Assembly (NCBI RefSeq): GCF_004138135.1
Contig: NZ_RYFD01000039.1
Coordinates: 1 to 42,843, forward strand
From: Candidatus Oscillochloris fontis
GTDB lineage: Bacteria > Chloroflexota > Chloroflexia > Chloroflexales > Chloroflexaceae
Direction of reading: 5' to 3'
DNA: 42,843 bases
The notes below the pieces were generated by a model. That model was not told the DNA's origin, searched no databases, and worked only from the letters and a program-made list of their open reading frames with translations. Positions 23,120 through 31,421 of the stretch are shown piece after piece. Made by a program: the position numbers and the translations under genes. How positions within the stretch are numbered: the stretch's first letter is position 1; each line of letters opens with the position of its first letter.

Positions 23120-25072
23120 CTACCGCATAACTATCGGTAGGTAGACATATTCATTGACCGCCTCAATCGTCACGGTTACGGTGATCTCGTCGCTGAGCGT
23201 CCCGTCCGAGACGCGCACGACGAAGCTGTCGCTGCCGGTGTAGTTGGCCGTAGGCGTGTAGGTGATGGCCTTGCTCGTGCCGGTGCCACTCGCCTCGGCG
23301 CTGCCGTGGGTCGCAGCGGTGGCAATGCTCCAGGTGAGCGGATCGCCGTCGGGTTCGCTACCATGGAGGGTGAGGGCGAAGGGCGTGGGGCTGCCATCCT
23401 CACTCATGGTCACGCTGGCACTCGGCCCCTCGCTGATCACGGGTGCGTTGTTGACCCGCATTATGGCAACTGAGTGAGACCCTCCCGCAGCGATGGCGAC
23501 CACGTGACTCAGCCCACTTGGCACACTCCTCTGCCCATCCCCATTGGCGCCCCACGCAACAATGGTGCCATCAGACGTGAGTGCCATGCTGTGATACCCT
23601 CCTGCAGCGATGGCGACCACGTGGCTCAGCCCACTCGGCACACTCGTCTGCCCAGACCAATTGACGCCCCACGCAACAATGGTGCCGTCGCTCTTGAGCG
23701 CCATGTTGTGCGACCATCCCGCAGCGATGGCGACCACGTGGCTCAGCCCACTCGGCACACTCGTCTGCCCAGACCCATTGTAGCCCCACGCAACGACGCT
23801 GCCGTCGCTCTTCAGCGCCATGCTGTGATACCATCCCGCAGCGATGGCGACCACGTTGCTCAGCCCACTCGGCACATCCGCCTGCCCATACTCATTGTCG
23901 CCCCACGCAACGACGCTGCCGTCGCTCTTCAGCGCTATGCTGTGATACGCTCCCGCAGCGATGGTGACCACGTGGCTTAGCCCACTCGGCACATCCGTCT
24001 GCCCATACCCATTGTCGCCCCACACGACGACGCTGCCGTCGCTCTTCAGCGCCATGCTGTGCGTCCATCCCGCAGCGATGGCGACCACGTTGCGCAGCCC
24101 ACTTGGCACACTCGTCTGCCCATACGCATTGTTGCCCCACGTAACGACGCTGCCGTCGCTTTTGAGCGCCATGCTGTGCGACCATCCCGCAGCGATGGCG
24201 ATGGCATTGCCGAGATCGGTGGGCACGTTCGTCTGCCCAGACCCATTGTTGCCCCACGACCGAGTGACACTGTTCGCTACCAACGCTATGCTGTGATACG
24301 CTCCCGCAGCGATGGCGACCACGTTGCTCAGCCCGCTCGGTACAGTCGTCTGCCCATCCCCATTGTAACCCCACGCAACGACGCTGCCGTCGCTCTTCAG
24401 CGCTATGCTATGAGACCCTCCCGCAGCGATGGCGACCACGTTGCTTAGCCCACTTGGTACACTCGTCTGCCCAGCCCCATTGGCGCCCCACGCAACGACG
24501 CTGCCGTCGCTCTTCAGCGCTATGCTGTGCAAGTATCCCGCAGCGATGGCGACCACGTTGCTTAGCCCACTTGGTACACTCGTCTGCCCAGCCCCATTGG
24601 CGCCCCACGCAACGACGCTGCCGTCGCTCTTCAGCGCTATGCTGTGATACGCTCCCGCAGCGATGGCGACCACGTGGCTCAGCCCATCCGGCACAGTCGC
24701 CTTCCCATACGCATTATTGCCCCACGCAACAACGCTGCCGTCGCTCTGCAGCGCCATGCTGTGGGCATCTCCCGCAGCGATGGCGATCACGTGGCTCAGC
24801 CCACTCGGCACATCCGTCTGCCCAGACCAATTGGTGCCCCACGCAACAACGCTGCCGTCGCTCTTCAGCGCCATGTTGTGGAACCGTCCAGCGGTGATGG
24901 CAACCACGTGGCTCAGCCCACTCGGCACATCCATCTGCCCAACCCCATTGTCTCCCCACGCGACGATGCTGCCAACGCCCCGGGCTTCAGCAACACGGGG
25001 CGCAGGTGGCGCAAGAGTGACGAGCAGAGTGAGCAGGATGAGGAGGGCTATACTGGTGATCGGGGGGCGCAT
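23120..25072 (-). CDS. secreted protein with 13 RCC1-like repeats and a cadherin/VCBS-like domain
   Basis: 650 residues from ATG 25072 (AGGAG about 10 bases upstream), with a signal peptide (ITSIALLILLTLLVTL, cleavage near AEA-RG). Residues about 33-535 are 13 tandem units of 39 residues of the form SDGSVVAWG-N--GQT-VPSGLS, then VVAIAAG--HSMALK, an RCC1-type propeller repeat of the short class common in environmental bacteria. Unit 7 is divergent (VANSVTRSWGNN). At DNA level most units are nearly identical over 117 bases. A C-terminal domain of about 100 residues (APVISEGPSASVTMSEDG onward) is cadherin/VCBS-like. The protein ends in VYLPIVMR, the same class of ending as the C25 peptidase. It probably acts in extracellular binding; no ligand is known. 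Confidence 0.85.
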   Translation of the reverse strand: MRPPITSIALLILLTLLVTLAPPAPRVAEARGVGSIVAWGDNGVGQMDVPSGLSHVVAITAGRFHNMALKSDGSVVAWGTNWSGQTDVPSGLSHVIAIAAGDAHSMALQSDGSVVAWGNNAYGKATVPDGLSHVVAIAAGAYHSIALKSDGSVVAWGANGAGQTSVPSGLSNVVAIAAGYLHSIALKSDGSVVAWGANGAGQTSVPSGLSNVVAIAAGGSHSIALKSDGSVVAWGYNGDGQTTVPSGLSNVVAIAAGAYHSIALVANSVTRSWGNNGSGQTNVPTDLGNAIAIAAGWSHSMALKSDGSVVTWGNNAYGQTSVPSGLRNVVAIAAGWTHSMALKSDGSVVVWGDNGYGQTDVPSGLSHVVTIAAGAYHSIALKSDGSVVAWGDNEYGQADVPSGLSNVVAIAAGWYHSMALKSDGSVVAWGYNGSGQTSVPSGLSHVVAIAAGWSHNMALKSDGTIVAWGVNWSGQTSVPSGLSHVVAIAAGGYHSMALTSDGTIVAWGANGDGQRSVPSGLSHVVAIAAGGSHSVAIMRVNNAPVISEGPSASVTMSEDGSPTPFALTLHGSEPDGDPLTWSIATAATHGSAEASGTGTSKAITYTPTANYTGSDSFVVRVSDGTLSDEITVTVTIEAVNEYVYLPIVMR

Positions 25073-25253
25073 GGCGAAAGTCTCCTGATGATCATAGACG
25101 ATTCTGGGTCTCACCACGGCATTACCAATTAAGTATACGCTATCCGCTCCAAAACCGCTGAATTAGGCCGCTGATGGAGCAGGGCATGGGTAACGTCGCT
25201 TTTGCCCCCACCCCAACCCGCCCCCGCTGGGGGCGGGAGCCGGATTCCTCCCC

Positions 25254-25355
25254 CTGGCTGATGATGAGGAGGCTGCTCGTTCCGGCGGGTAGCTCCACTG
25301 AGATGCTGTGGCTCCAGGTGATGTTGCCCTTGGTGGTGCGTTAGGATTGATGTGG
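25254..25355. pseudogene. chimeric gene remnants: GH31-tail copy joined to a C25-tail copy
   Basis: 25254-25317 is a diverged direct copy (54 of 64 bases by my alignment) of 25449-25512 within the GH31 gene. On the minus strand it still reads WSHSISVELPAGTSSL, matching the GH31 C-terminal WSRSIPVEIPAGTSSL. Immediately next to it, 25317-25355 matches 36 of 39 bases of the C25 peptidase gene end (22951-22989), including codons for VMLPLVVR, the stop and the bases after it. The remainder of the gap (25073-25253) has a GC-rich hairpin CCCGCCCCCGCTGGGGGCGGG-like at about 25219-25239 and nothing else recognised. Confidence 0.65.
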
Positions 25356-28300
25356 CTGCTCCCATGTGACATGAGGAATGGGTTGATCGTGCTCATCCGC
25401 GATCATCACGTTCATGAACCAGAACCACGGGTCTTCGTCGGCGGGGTGCTGGCTGATGATGATGAGGCTGCTTGTACCGGCGGGGATCTCGACCGGGATG
25501 CTACGGCTCCAGTCGGGGTTGACCCGATACCTGGCGGCGGGGATGTGGTGTTCGATGGCGATCTCGGTTCCGTTTAGGTAGATCTGGGGTGGGTGCGGGG
25601 CGTGGTAGGCAATCCGTATTCGCTGAGCCTCGCGGATGCTGAGCCAGGTACGGGCATAGCCGTTCAGGGTGCTGTCGGTTGGATAGGTACGAGCGACTTC
25701 GGTGAAGGGTATTCTGAAGTGTTCGGTGAGGCTCTGGAATTCAGCTTGCTCTGGGTTGTGCTGAACTGTTTGCCAGTCCAGATCGTTGCTGCGCTTTAGG
25801 GCTTCGGCTAGGGTCAGGGGTTGTGTACTGGGCCGGACGCAGATCTGCCAGTGGCCAATGGTAGGAAAGAGCGGTTGCGCTTGGATCTGGTGTCGCAGTT
25901 CGTGTGCTCCCCACTGGAGTTGGAGTTCCAACGACCAGCAGAGGCTGTGGGTGGTTCCGTTCCAGGTGAAGGGACAGGAGAGGATGCGATCTTCCCCACT
26001 TGGCTCTAACGCTACAACCTCCTCGCGCACTCCGTCTGGCCCGATCATACGCCAGGTGACCACGCCATGCACGGGGCTACCGTCACCCGCTGCCGCGATG
26101 ACGAGGCTGCCTAGACTATGCACGGCATCCTCAGGGGTGGTGTGCTGGTAGAGGCGTGCCCACGGGCCTCCCAGCCGGGCGATGGCTCGGCTGCGCCCTG
26201 GTTCTGCTACGTAGAAGATCTGTTCGCTGTCGAGGCTGCTGGCTCCAATGAGCCGCTGCGCATGGTCTCTCCGTATGTGTTGATTGCGCCGCTCGCCAAG
26301 CAGGCTGGCGGGTTGGCCAAATTCAACCTGCACCATGACGCCTTGCTCACGAGGGCGCGGGGGTAGGCTACAGATGATGCGTTCGTCCAACGCATCGTAT
26401 ACCCAGTCATTCCAGACCACCCCATCTACCAGGATGGTGTCGGCGGGGAGGACGTATTCTAGGTGCAGATGATCGCGGCGTATACGGGGCAGATCGGGGC
26501 ATGTGCCTTCGCCGGGGCCAATTTCTATCTGCATCTGGCAGCCGTTGTGCGCCATCCGCATGCTGACGGGGGTCCATTCGTAGGCTCCGTCGCGGTAGGC
26601 TTCGCCTTCACCTGCATCGGCGTAGATGCGGGTGGCTCCGGCATGGCCGGGGAAGATGCTGAAGGTGAGGGTGTCGGCGGGTTGTTGGTGGCTCCGGAGG
26701 GCTGGTGGGGCGAGCGGGATGATGGCACCTGCAGGTACGAGTTGGGGGATGGTGTCGAGTTCGGCTTCGAGACGCACCCATGCGGGGCCGTGGAAGGTTT
26801 CGCCACTGTTGCGCTCGATCCATACGCCCGGTGGTACCCACACATCGGCTGGGGCAAGGCCACTCACTGGGTCGCTGGGATGGACGATGGGAGCCACAAG
26901 TATCTGGTCACCGAGCATGTATTGTTCGCGGGCGATGTAGGCGGCGGGTTCCTCAGGCCACGAGTAGTAGCATGGCCGACACGGGGCGAGGCCACGATCT
27001 GTGTGGATGCGGGCGAGAGTGTAGAGGTAGGGTAGCAGGGTGTAGCGGGTCTGAAAGGCGGTTCGTGCTGCGGCCAGGATTGCGGACGGGAAGGCCCAGG
27101 GGCGGCGTTCGGCCCACGAGGATTTGGTTGAGTGCAGGCGCAGAATAGGGCTGAGTGCGCCGACTTGAACCCAACGGGCATAGAGTTCTGGCTCGCAGGC
27201 GTCAAAGTGGGCACCAATGTCGTGGCTCCACCAGCCGTAGAGGACGTTAGCGGCGGTGGCGGTGAAGTAGGGCTGGAAGCGCAGGGCTTCCCAGGTGGCG
27301 AAGGTGTCGCCCGAAAAGCCGATGGGGTAGCGGTGGTTGCCTAGCCAGCCCCAGCGGCTGAAGGTGATCGGGCGTCGCCCCTCGCGCCGCTGCATGTCGC
27401 GGGTGTGGAGGTGGTTGAGCCAGGGGAGCGGGTCGAGTCCGGGGAGTTCGCACGTGCGCCCCTGTTGCCAGTCGAGCCACCAGAAATCTACGCCTTCGTC
27501 TTCTAATGGATGGTGCAGGTGTTCAAAGTAGGCCCGCACAAACGTTGGGTCGCTGATGCGGAAGGGGATGGGTTGGGCTGTGGCTGGATCGTGGCCGCAG
27601 GCCGCCGCAACCGCCGGGTATGCGGCTTCATGGGGATGCACACCATCGGCGGGGTGCAGGTTCAGGGTAACGCGCAGCCCTTGTTGGTGGAGCCACGCGA
27701 GGAACCCAGGTGGATCGGGGAAGAGATCGCGGTTCCAGGTGTAGCCCGTCCATCCGGGGAGATGCCAGTCCATGTCAATCACGACGGTATCGAGTGGGAT
27801 CTGGTGGCTGGTAAAATCTTCTACTAATGCCCGCAACTCTGGCTCGGTGTAGGCGTGGTAGCGCGACCACCAGGCACCCAATGCCCAGCGCGGGATCATG
27901 GGGACACGCCCACCAAACTGGGCATAGTCGGCAATTGCGGCGAGGTAGTTGTGGCCATACCCGAAGAAGTACCAGTCTTGCTGCTCGCCTGGGGCGGGCG
28001 GTTGCACCCAGCCACTCTGGGGGTCAAACCGTACACTGGCACTATCATCAACCAGGACCCACCCATCACGCGAGATGATGCCGGGTTCTAGTGCCGCAGC
28101 ACCGCGACACCCATCGAGGGTGCGGCGCGCCCCCCGCAGGTTGTGGATGTCGGGGGTGCCGGGGCGCCAGCAGATGCTCGCGCCCGCAACGATCAGGTGG
28201 ATCTCTAGGCTGGCAGGCTCGAAGCGCCCGCCACGGTAGAAGATGCGCAACGCCCCAGTGTCTATCATCAGTTCCTGACCCGCTTTTTCGTACCGAAAAG

Positions 28301-28493
28301 GCGGAGCTTTGGCGTAGCGGGAGGGGAAGGCGTAGCTGGGACGATCATCATGCTGGTCATCGGTTGCCCATTGTATGCGGATCAATCGTGGGGTTAGCAT
28401 GGTGAAGCGAGCATTCCCATAATTCACCACCGCCGCAGGATCAGGCATGGGAGTCCCATGAAGTCCGAGACGGGTGATCGTTGGTTCGGGCAT
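25341..28493 (-). CDS. glycoside hydrolase family 31 (alpha-glucosidase/alpha-xylosidase type), large
   Basis: 1050 residues, no signal peptide, so probably cytoplasmic. An N-terminal beta-sandwich precedes a TIM barrel starting near RVPMIPRWALGAWWSRYHAY. The nucleophile is Asp341 in FWWLDWQQGR, in place of the common DMNE form. The acid/base is Asp396 in FSGDTFATWE. GWWSHDIGA and ILRLHSTKSSWAERRPW further mark GH31 substrate-binding loops. Beyond the usual proximal and distal beta domains (to about 760) lie roughly 290 extra residues containing LSIREAQRIRIAYHAP and a sugar-binding-like sandwich. It releases alpha-linked glucose or xylose; specificity is not readable. AGGAGG precedes the ATG at 28493 at ideal spacing. 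Its 3' end overlaps a stretch copied from the C25 gene end, so the last few codons may be replaced. Confidence 0.92.
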   Translation of the reverse strand: MPEPTITRLGLHGTPMPDPAAVVNYGNARFTMLTPRLIRIQWATDDQHDDRPSYAFPSRYAKAPPFRYEKAGQELMIDTGALRIFYRGGRFEPASLEIHLIVAGASICWRPGTPDIHNLRGARRTLDGCRGAAALEPGIISRDGWVLVDDSASVRFDPQSGWVQPPAPGEQQDWYFFGYGHNYLAAIADYAQFGGRVPMIPRWALGAWWSRYHAYTEPELRALVEDFTSHQIPLDTVVIDMDWHLPGWTGYTWNRDLFPDPPGFLAWLHQQGLRVTLNLHPADGVHPHEAAYPAVAAACGHDPATAQPIPFRISDPTFVRAYFEHLHHPLEDEGVDFWWLDWQQGRTCELPGLDPLPWLNHLHTRDMQRREGRRPITFSRWGWLGNHRYPIGFSGDTFATWEALRFQPYFTATAANVLYGWWSHDIGAHFDACEPELYARWVQVGALSPILRLHSTKSSWAERRPWAFPSAILAAARTAFQTRYTLLPYLYTLARIHTDRGLAPCRPCYYSWPEEPAAYIAREQYMLGDQILVAPIVHPSDPVSGLAPADVWVPPGVWIERNSGETFHGPAWVRLEAELDTIPQLVPAGAIIPLAPPALRSHQQPADTLTFSIFPGHAGATRIYADAGEGEAYRDGAYEWTPVSMRMAHNGCQMQIEIGPGEGTCPDLPRIRRDHLHLEYVLPADTILVDGVVWNDWVYDALDERIICSLPPRPREQGVMVQVEFGQPASLLGERRNQHIRRDHAQRLIGASSLDSEQIFYVAEPGRSRAIARLGGPWARLYQHTTPEDAVHSLGSLVIAAAGDGSPVHGVVTWRMIGPDGVREEVVALEPSGEDRILSCPFTWNGTTHSLCWSLELQLQWGAHELRHQIQAQPLFPTIGHWQICVRPSTQPLTLAEALKRSNDLDWQTVQHNPEQAEFQSLTEHFRIPFTEVARTYPTDSTLNGYARTWLSIREAQRIRIAYHAPHPPQIYLNGTEIAIEHHIPAARYRVNPDWSRSIPVEIPAGTSSLIIISQHPADEDPWFWFMNVMIADEHDQPIPHVTWEQPHQS

Positions 28494-28648
28494 GGGTCTC
28501 CTCCTATAGCAATCCTATCGGGGGTGTACACCTGTCCCCCTCAGCAGCCGCAACAGAACGCAAAGAACACACATACTATGTAAACACCCATGAATAGTTA
28601 CCCTATGCTATCATACTCCGTAGACAGATCGCCATTTGAGGGTATTGA

Positions 28649-28962
28649 GTAACTATTCACACTTAGACATGGCTTGTAACCACTTGACAATTCGCCGCCG
28701 AACGGCCCTCACCCCCAGCCCCTCTCCCGTGGGCTTCGCCCACAGGAGAGGGGGGCACATGACTGAGGTATCCCGGAGCGTATCCCCCCCTCGCCTGTTC
28801 GCGCAGCGAACGGGAGAGGGGGGCTAGGGGGGTGAGGGCCATAACGCACGTGTCAAGTTGATACGCGCCTTCTGAAACCATGTCTTAGGGTAAAAAACCT
28901 TCGCGCCTTCGCGTCTTCGCGTGAACAATAACGTTTCTCTTACCCCAAGTGTGAACAGTTAC
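28649..28962. mobile_element. nested transposon-like element (MITE) with 16-bp inverted ends and 8-bp target duplication
   Basis: The ends are GTAACTATTCACACTT (28649-28664) and its complement at 28947-28962, with one mismatch. The octamer GGTATTGA lies directly outside both (28641-28648 and 28963-28970), as a target-site duplication would. GTAA-starting ends and an 8-bp duplication are features of IS66-type elements. There is no transposase inside. Further pairs are nested within: AGACATGG (28666-28673, complement at about 28878-28885), CTTGACA (28683-28689 with 28851-28857), and a GGCCCTCACCCCC palindrome (28704-28730 with 28810-28840) that itself holds two triloop hairpins. A GACGC-type repeat (28894-28922) is inserted in the right half. 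The 155 bases upstream (28494-28648) contain only another end fragment, TGAATAGTTAC at 28591-28601. Confidence 0.8.
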
Positions 28963-28986
28963 GGTATTGAACAGCAAGGAACGATC

Positions 28987-30339
28987 ATGGACAAAGTAGC
29001 CTACGTGGTGAGTGATCTGCATCTGGGGCCGGGATGGCTGCCCGATGGTACGCTCGATCCGCTGGAGGATTTTACTGCTGGGGATGATCTTGTGCGCTTT
29101 CTGGATCGTATCGGCACGAGTGGCAACCCGGTTGAGTTGGTGATTGCGGGGGATTTTTTGGAGGTGCCCCAAACCTTGCCCCATGTCGGGTTAGCCTCGC
29201 CTTCAGATTATCTCGGCACGACGGAACAGGAGTCGCTCCAGCGGGTGCGGGTGATTATGGGTAAAAACCCGGAGATCGCCAGCGGGCATCCGCAGGTCTT
29301 TGCCGCCATGCGCCGCTTTATGATGGAGGGAAACTCGATCACGATCATCGCCGGGAATCATGATATTGATCTCTTGTGGGGTGAGGTGTGGGCCGAGATC
29401 TTTGATGCGATCTATCCTCCGGGTGCTGCCGGCAATCTGATGCTCTATGAGTATTGTTATACGCTCGGTAATGCGCACCACGGTCGGGTCTATATCGAGC
29501 ATGGCCACGAGTATGATAAGGCGAACTCCTTCGGGGATCGCATGACGATGCCCTTCGCCTTTGATGCGCATGGGGTGCGCCGCCTGAAGCGTTGTTGGGG
29601 TACGCTCTTTGTTGAGAAGGTCTATAACCAACTCGAACGGGAGCGTTGGTTTATTGATAATGTTAAGCCGATCCCCAAGGTGATGAGCCTGGGTTTACGC
29701 CACGATTTCCGCTTTACGGCGACGGCACTGGGCTTGTTGGCGACGTTCTTGCTGACGAGCCGCTTGCCGCCGATCTTTGGTGGGGTGCTCGGAGCCACGT
29801 CGGAGACGGTACCGCCGCCAACTGATGAGGTGGTTGCAGCACTGGCTGAGGATGCGTTGCGGGCACAGATTGAGGCCCAACTTGATGACCCCGCTTTCCG
29901 CGCCGAGTTTGAGCAGGTCTTGCTGGGCGCAGACCCCACCAGCCTGGGTGCGGCAGTTGCTGGGGCCGCCCCAGCGCTGAGTCTGGAGGAGGCTTCCGGC
30001 GAGATCCTGGTGCTGGGTGGGGCGGGTGCTGAGGGTGATGACTACCGTCGGGCGGCGCGGGCGGTGCTGGAACAGGATGCGGCGATCACGACGGTGATTA
30101 TGGGGCATACCCACGGCCCGATTGATGGCTATACCCAGCCGATCAGTCTGCCTGATGGCCGCACCGGCTACTATTTCAATAGTGGGACATGGACGCGCCA
30201 CCTCAAAGATCAGGGTCGTGAGTATGACTGGAATGAGATCGCTGATCCGACGAATTATCACTCGTCCAATACCTATATCAAGCTCGAACCCCAAGCCGAT
30301 GGTGCGTACCGGGCGACATTGGGAAACTGGAGTGGCTAG
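28987..30339 (+). CDS. metallophosphoesterase (calcineurin-like)
   Basis: 450 residues. The metal-binding motifs of the calcineurin-like family are all present: SDLHLG (9-14), GDFLE near 57, GNHD near 120, a GHEYD segment near 175, and GHTHGP near 377, consistent with a two-metal phosphoesterase. A hydrophobic stretch (ATALGLLATFLL and following) around 240-260 suggests membrane association, and about 90 acidic residues are inserted before the final GHTH motif. The substrate is unknown; relatives include UDP-diacylglucosamine hydrolases and phosphodiesterases. I chose ATG 28987 (AAGGA six bases upstream). The longer frame from 28921 starts inside the mobile element. Insertion of the element 24 bases upstream must have displaced the native promoter. 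The aldo/keto reductase gene follows after 12 bases. Confidence 0.88.
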   Translation: MDKVAYVVSDLHLGPGWLPDGTLDPLEDFTAGDDLVRFLDRIGTSGNPVELVIAGDFLEVPQTLPHVGLASPSDYLGTTEQESLQRVRVIMGKNPEIASGHPQVFAAMRRFMMEGNSITIIAGNHDIDLLWGEVWAEIFDAIYPPGAAGNLMLYEYCYTLGNAHHGRVYIEHGHEYDKANSFGDRMTMPFAFDAHGVRRLKRCWGTLFVEKVYNQLERERWFIDNVKPIPKVMSLGLRHDFRFTATALGLLATFLLTSRLPPIFGGVLGATSETVPPPTDEVVAALAEDALRAQIEAQLDDPAFRAEFEQVLLGADPTSLGAAVAGAAPALSLEEASGEILVLGGAGAEGDDYRRAARAVLEQDAAITTVIMGHTHGPIDGYTQPISLPDGRTGYYFNSGTWTRHLKDQGREYDWNEIADPTNYHSSNTYIKLEPQADGAYRATLGNWSG

Positions 30340-30351
30340 AAGGAGTCTCTG

Positions 30352-31293
30352 ATGCGTTACCGACGGCTTGGTGATACGGGTATGAAGGTGAGTGCGGTCT
30401 CGCTGGGTGGTTGGATCAATTTTGGTGAGGGCAAGACGCCCGCCGATGCTGCACGTGAGGTGGTGGTGCGCGCCTATGAGCGTGGGGTTAATTTTTTTGA
30501 TCTGGCGGATATTTATGGTCGGGGTGAGGCGGAGCGTCAGATGGGGGCGATCCTGCGTGAGTTCCCGCGCCATCGGTTGGTGATCTCCAGTAAGGTCTTT
30601 TGGCCGATGAGTGATGATGTGAATGATCGCGGGCTGTCGCGCAAGCATATCTTCGAGAGTATTGATGCGAGTCTGGCCCGCCTGGGCACCAATTATCTGG
30701 ATATCTATTTTTGTCACCGTGCCGACCCTGAGACGCCACTTGAGGAGACGTTGCGGGCGATGGACGATCTGGTGCGTATGGGGAAGGTACTCTATTGGGG
30801 AACCTCGGAGTGGGAGGCTTCGCAGATCGCAGAGGCGCATGCGCTGTGCGAGCGGGCTGGATGGGCCAAGCCGAAGGTGGAGCAGCCGCAGTATTCGATG
30901 CTCTACCGCGAGCGGGTCGAGAAGCAGATCATGCCGATCACCCAACCGCGTGGCATCGGGTTGGTGGTCTGGTCGCCGTTGGCGCAGGGGATGTTGAGTG
31001 GGAAGTATGATGACGGTGTCCCCGCTGATTCACGCTTCCAGCGCGAGGCGTGGGCACGCGAGCGCTATCTGAATGAGCAGAATGTGGCGCGGGTGCGTAA
31101 CCTCAAAGCCATTGCGGACGAACTGGGCATCACGCGCTCGCAGTTGGCCTTGGCGTGGGCGTTGCGCAATACCGGAGTAAGTAGTGTGATTATCGGGGCT
31201 ACCCGCGCTGAGCAGGTGGAGGATAATGTCGGTGCGGCTGAGGTGGATCTCGGTGCTGATGTGCTTGGTGCAATTGAGACGATTCTTGCATAA
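30352..31293 (+). CDS. aldo/keto reductase
   Basis: A 313-residue NADPH-dependent oxidoreductase with a TIM-barrel fold, cytoplasmic. The catalytic tetrad is in place: Asp50 and Tyr55 in FFDLADIYGRGEAE, Lys81 in SSKVFW, and His122 in YFCHRADP. The NADPH-binding C-terminus includes VSSVIIGATRAEQVEDN. Opening MRYRRLGDTGMKVSAVSLGG and the segment SPLAQGMLSGKY place it in the group with voltage-gated K+ channel beta subunits and YghZ/Tas-like enzymes. The physiological carbonyl substrate is not deducible. GAAGGAG lies at normal spacing before the ATG, 12 bases after the metallophosphoesterase stop, so the two are probably co-transcribed. Confidence 0.94.
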   Translation: MRYRRLGDTGMKVSAVSLGGWINFGEGKTPADAAREVVVRAYERGVNFFDLADIYGRGEAERQMGAILREFPRHRLVISSKVFWPMSDDVNDRGLSRKHIFESIDASLARLGTNYLDIYFCHRADPETPLEETLRAMDDLVRMGKVLYWGTSEWEASQIAEAHALCERAGWAKPKVEQPQYSMLYRERVEKQIMPITQPRGIGLVVWSPLAQGMLSGKYDDGVPADSRFQREAWARERYLNEQNVARVRNLKAIADELGITRSQLALAWALRNTGVSSVIIGATRAEQVEDNVGAAEVDLGADVLGAIETILA

Positions 31294-31348
31294 CGGTTCA
31301 CACTTGGAGTAAGGAAATCCCATCATCGCCGGGTTCCCCGATCATCCC

Positions 31349-31421
31349 GTAGGGGCGAAGCATCGCCCTCCATGGATCAGGGGAGCCCGAACGATGTTGG
31401 CGGGCGATGCTTCGCTCCTAC
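31349..31421. repeat. dispersed GGGGCGAAGCATCG repeat, copy 2
   Basis: A 73-base element with 20-base ends (31349-31368 and 31402-31421) pairing with one mismatch. It sits between the convergent aldo/keto reductase and UroD-family genes, and its right end overlaps the stop codon of the latter. Just upstream (31291-31307) is a fragment resembling the ends of the 28649 element, TAACGGTTCACACTTGG. Confidence 0.8.

Noticed and set aside
23490-24970. Regular repeats that might be read as a CRISPR array
   Set aside because: The repeats are contiguous, 117 bases long, in frame and encode RCC1-like units; there are no spacers.
23474-25088. Long open frames opposite the RCC1-repeat gene on the plus strand
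   Set aside because: They are antisense images of the 117-bp coding repeat and carry no start-site or domain evidence.
29695-30945. A 416-codon minus-strand frame opposite the metallophosphoesterase and aldo/keto reductase
   Set aside because: Both plus-strand genes have intact family motifs; the opposite frame shows only Arg/His/Pro-rich shadow composition.
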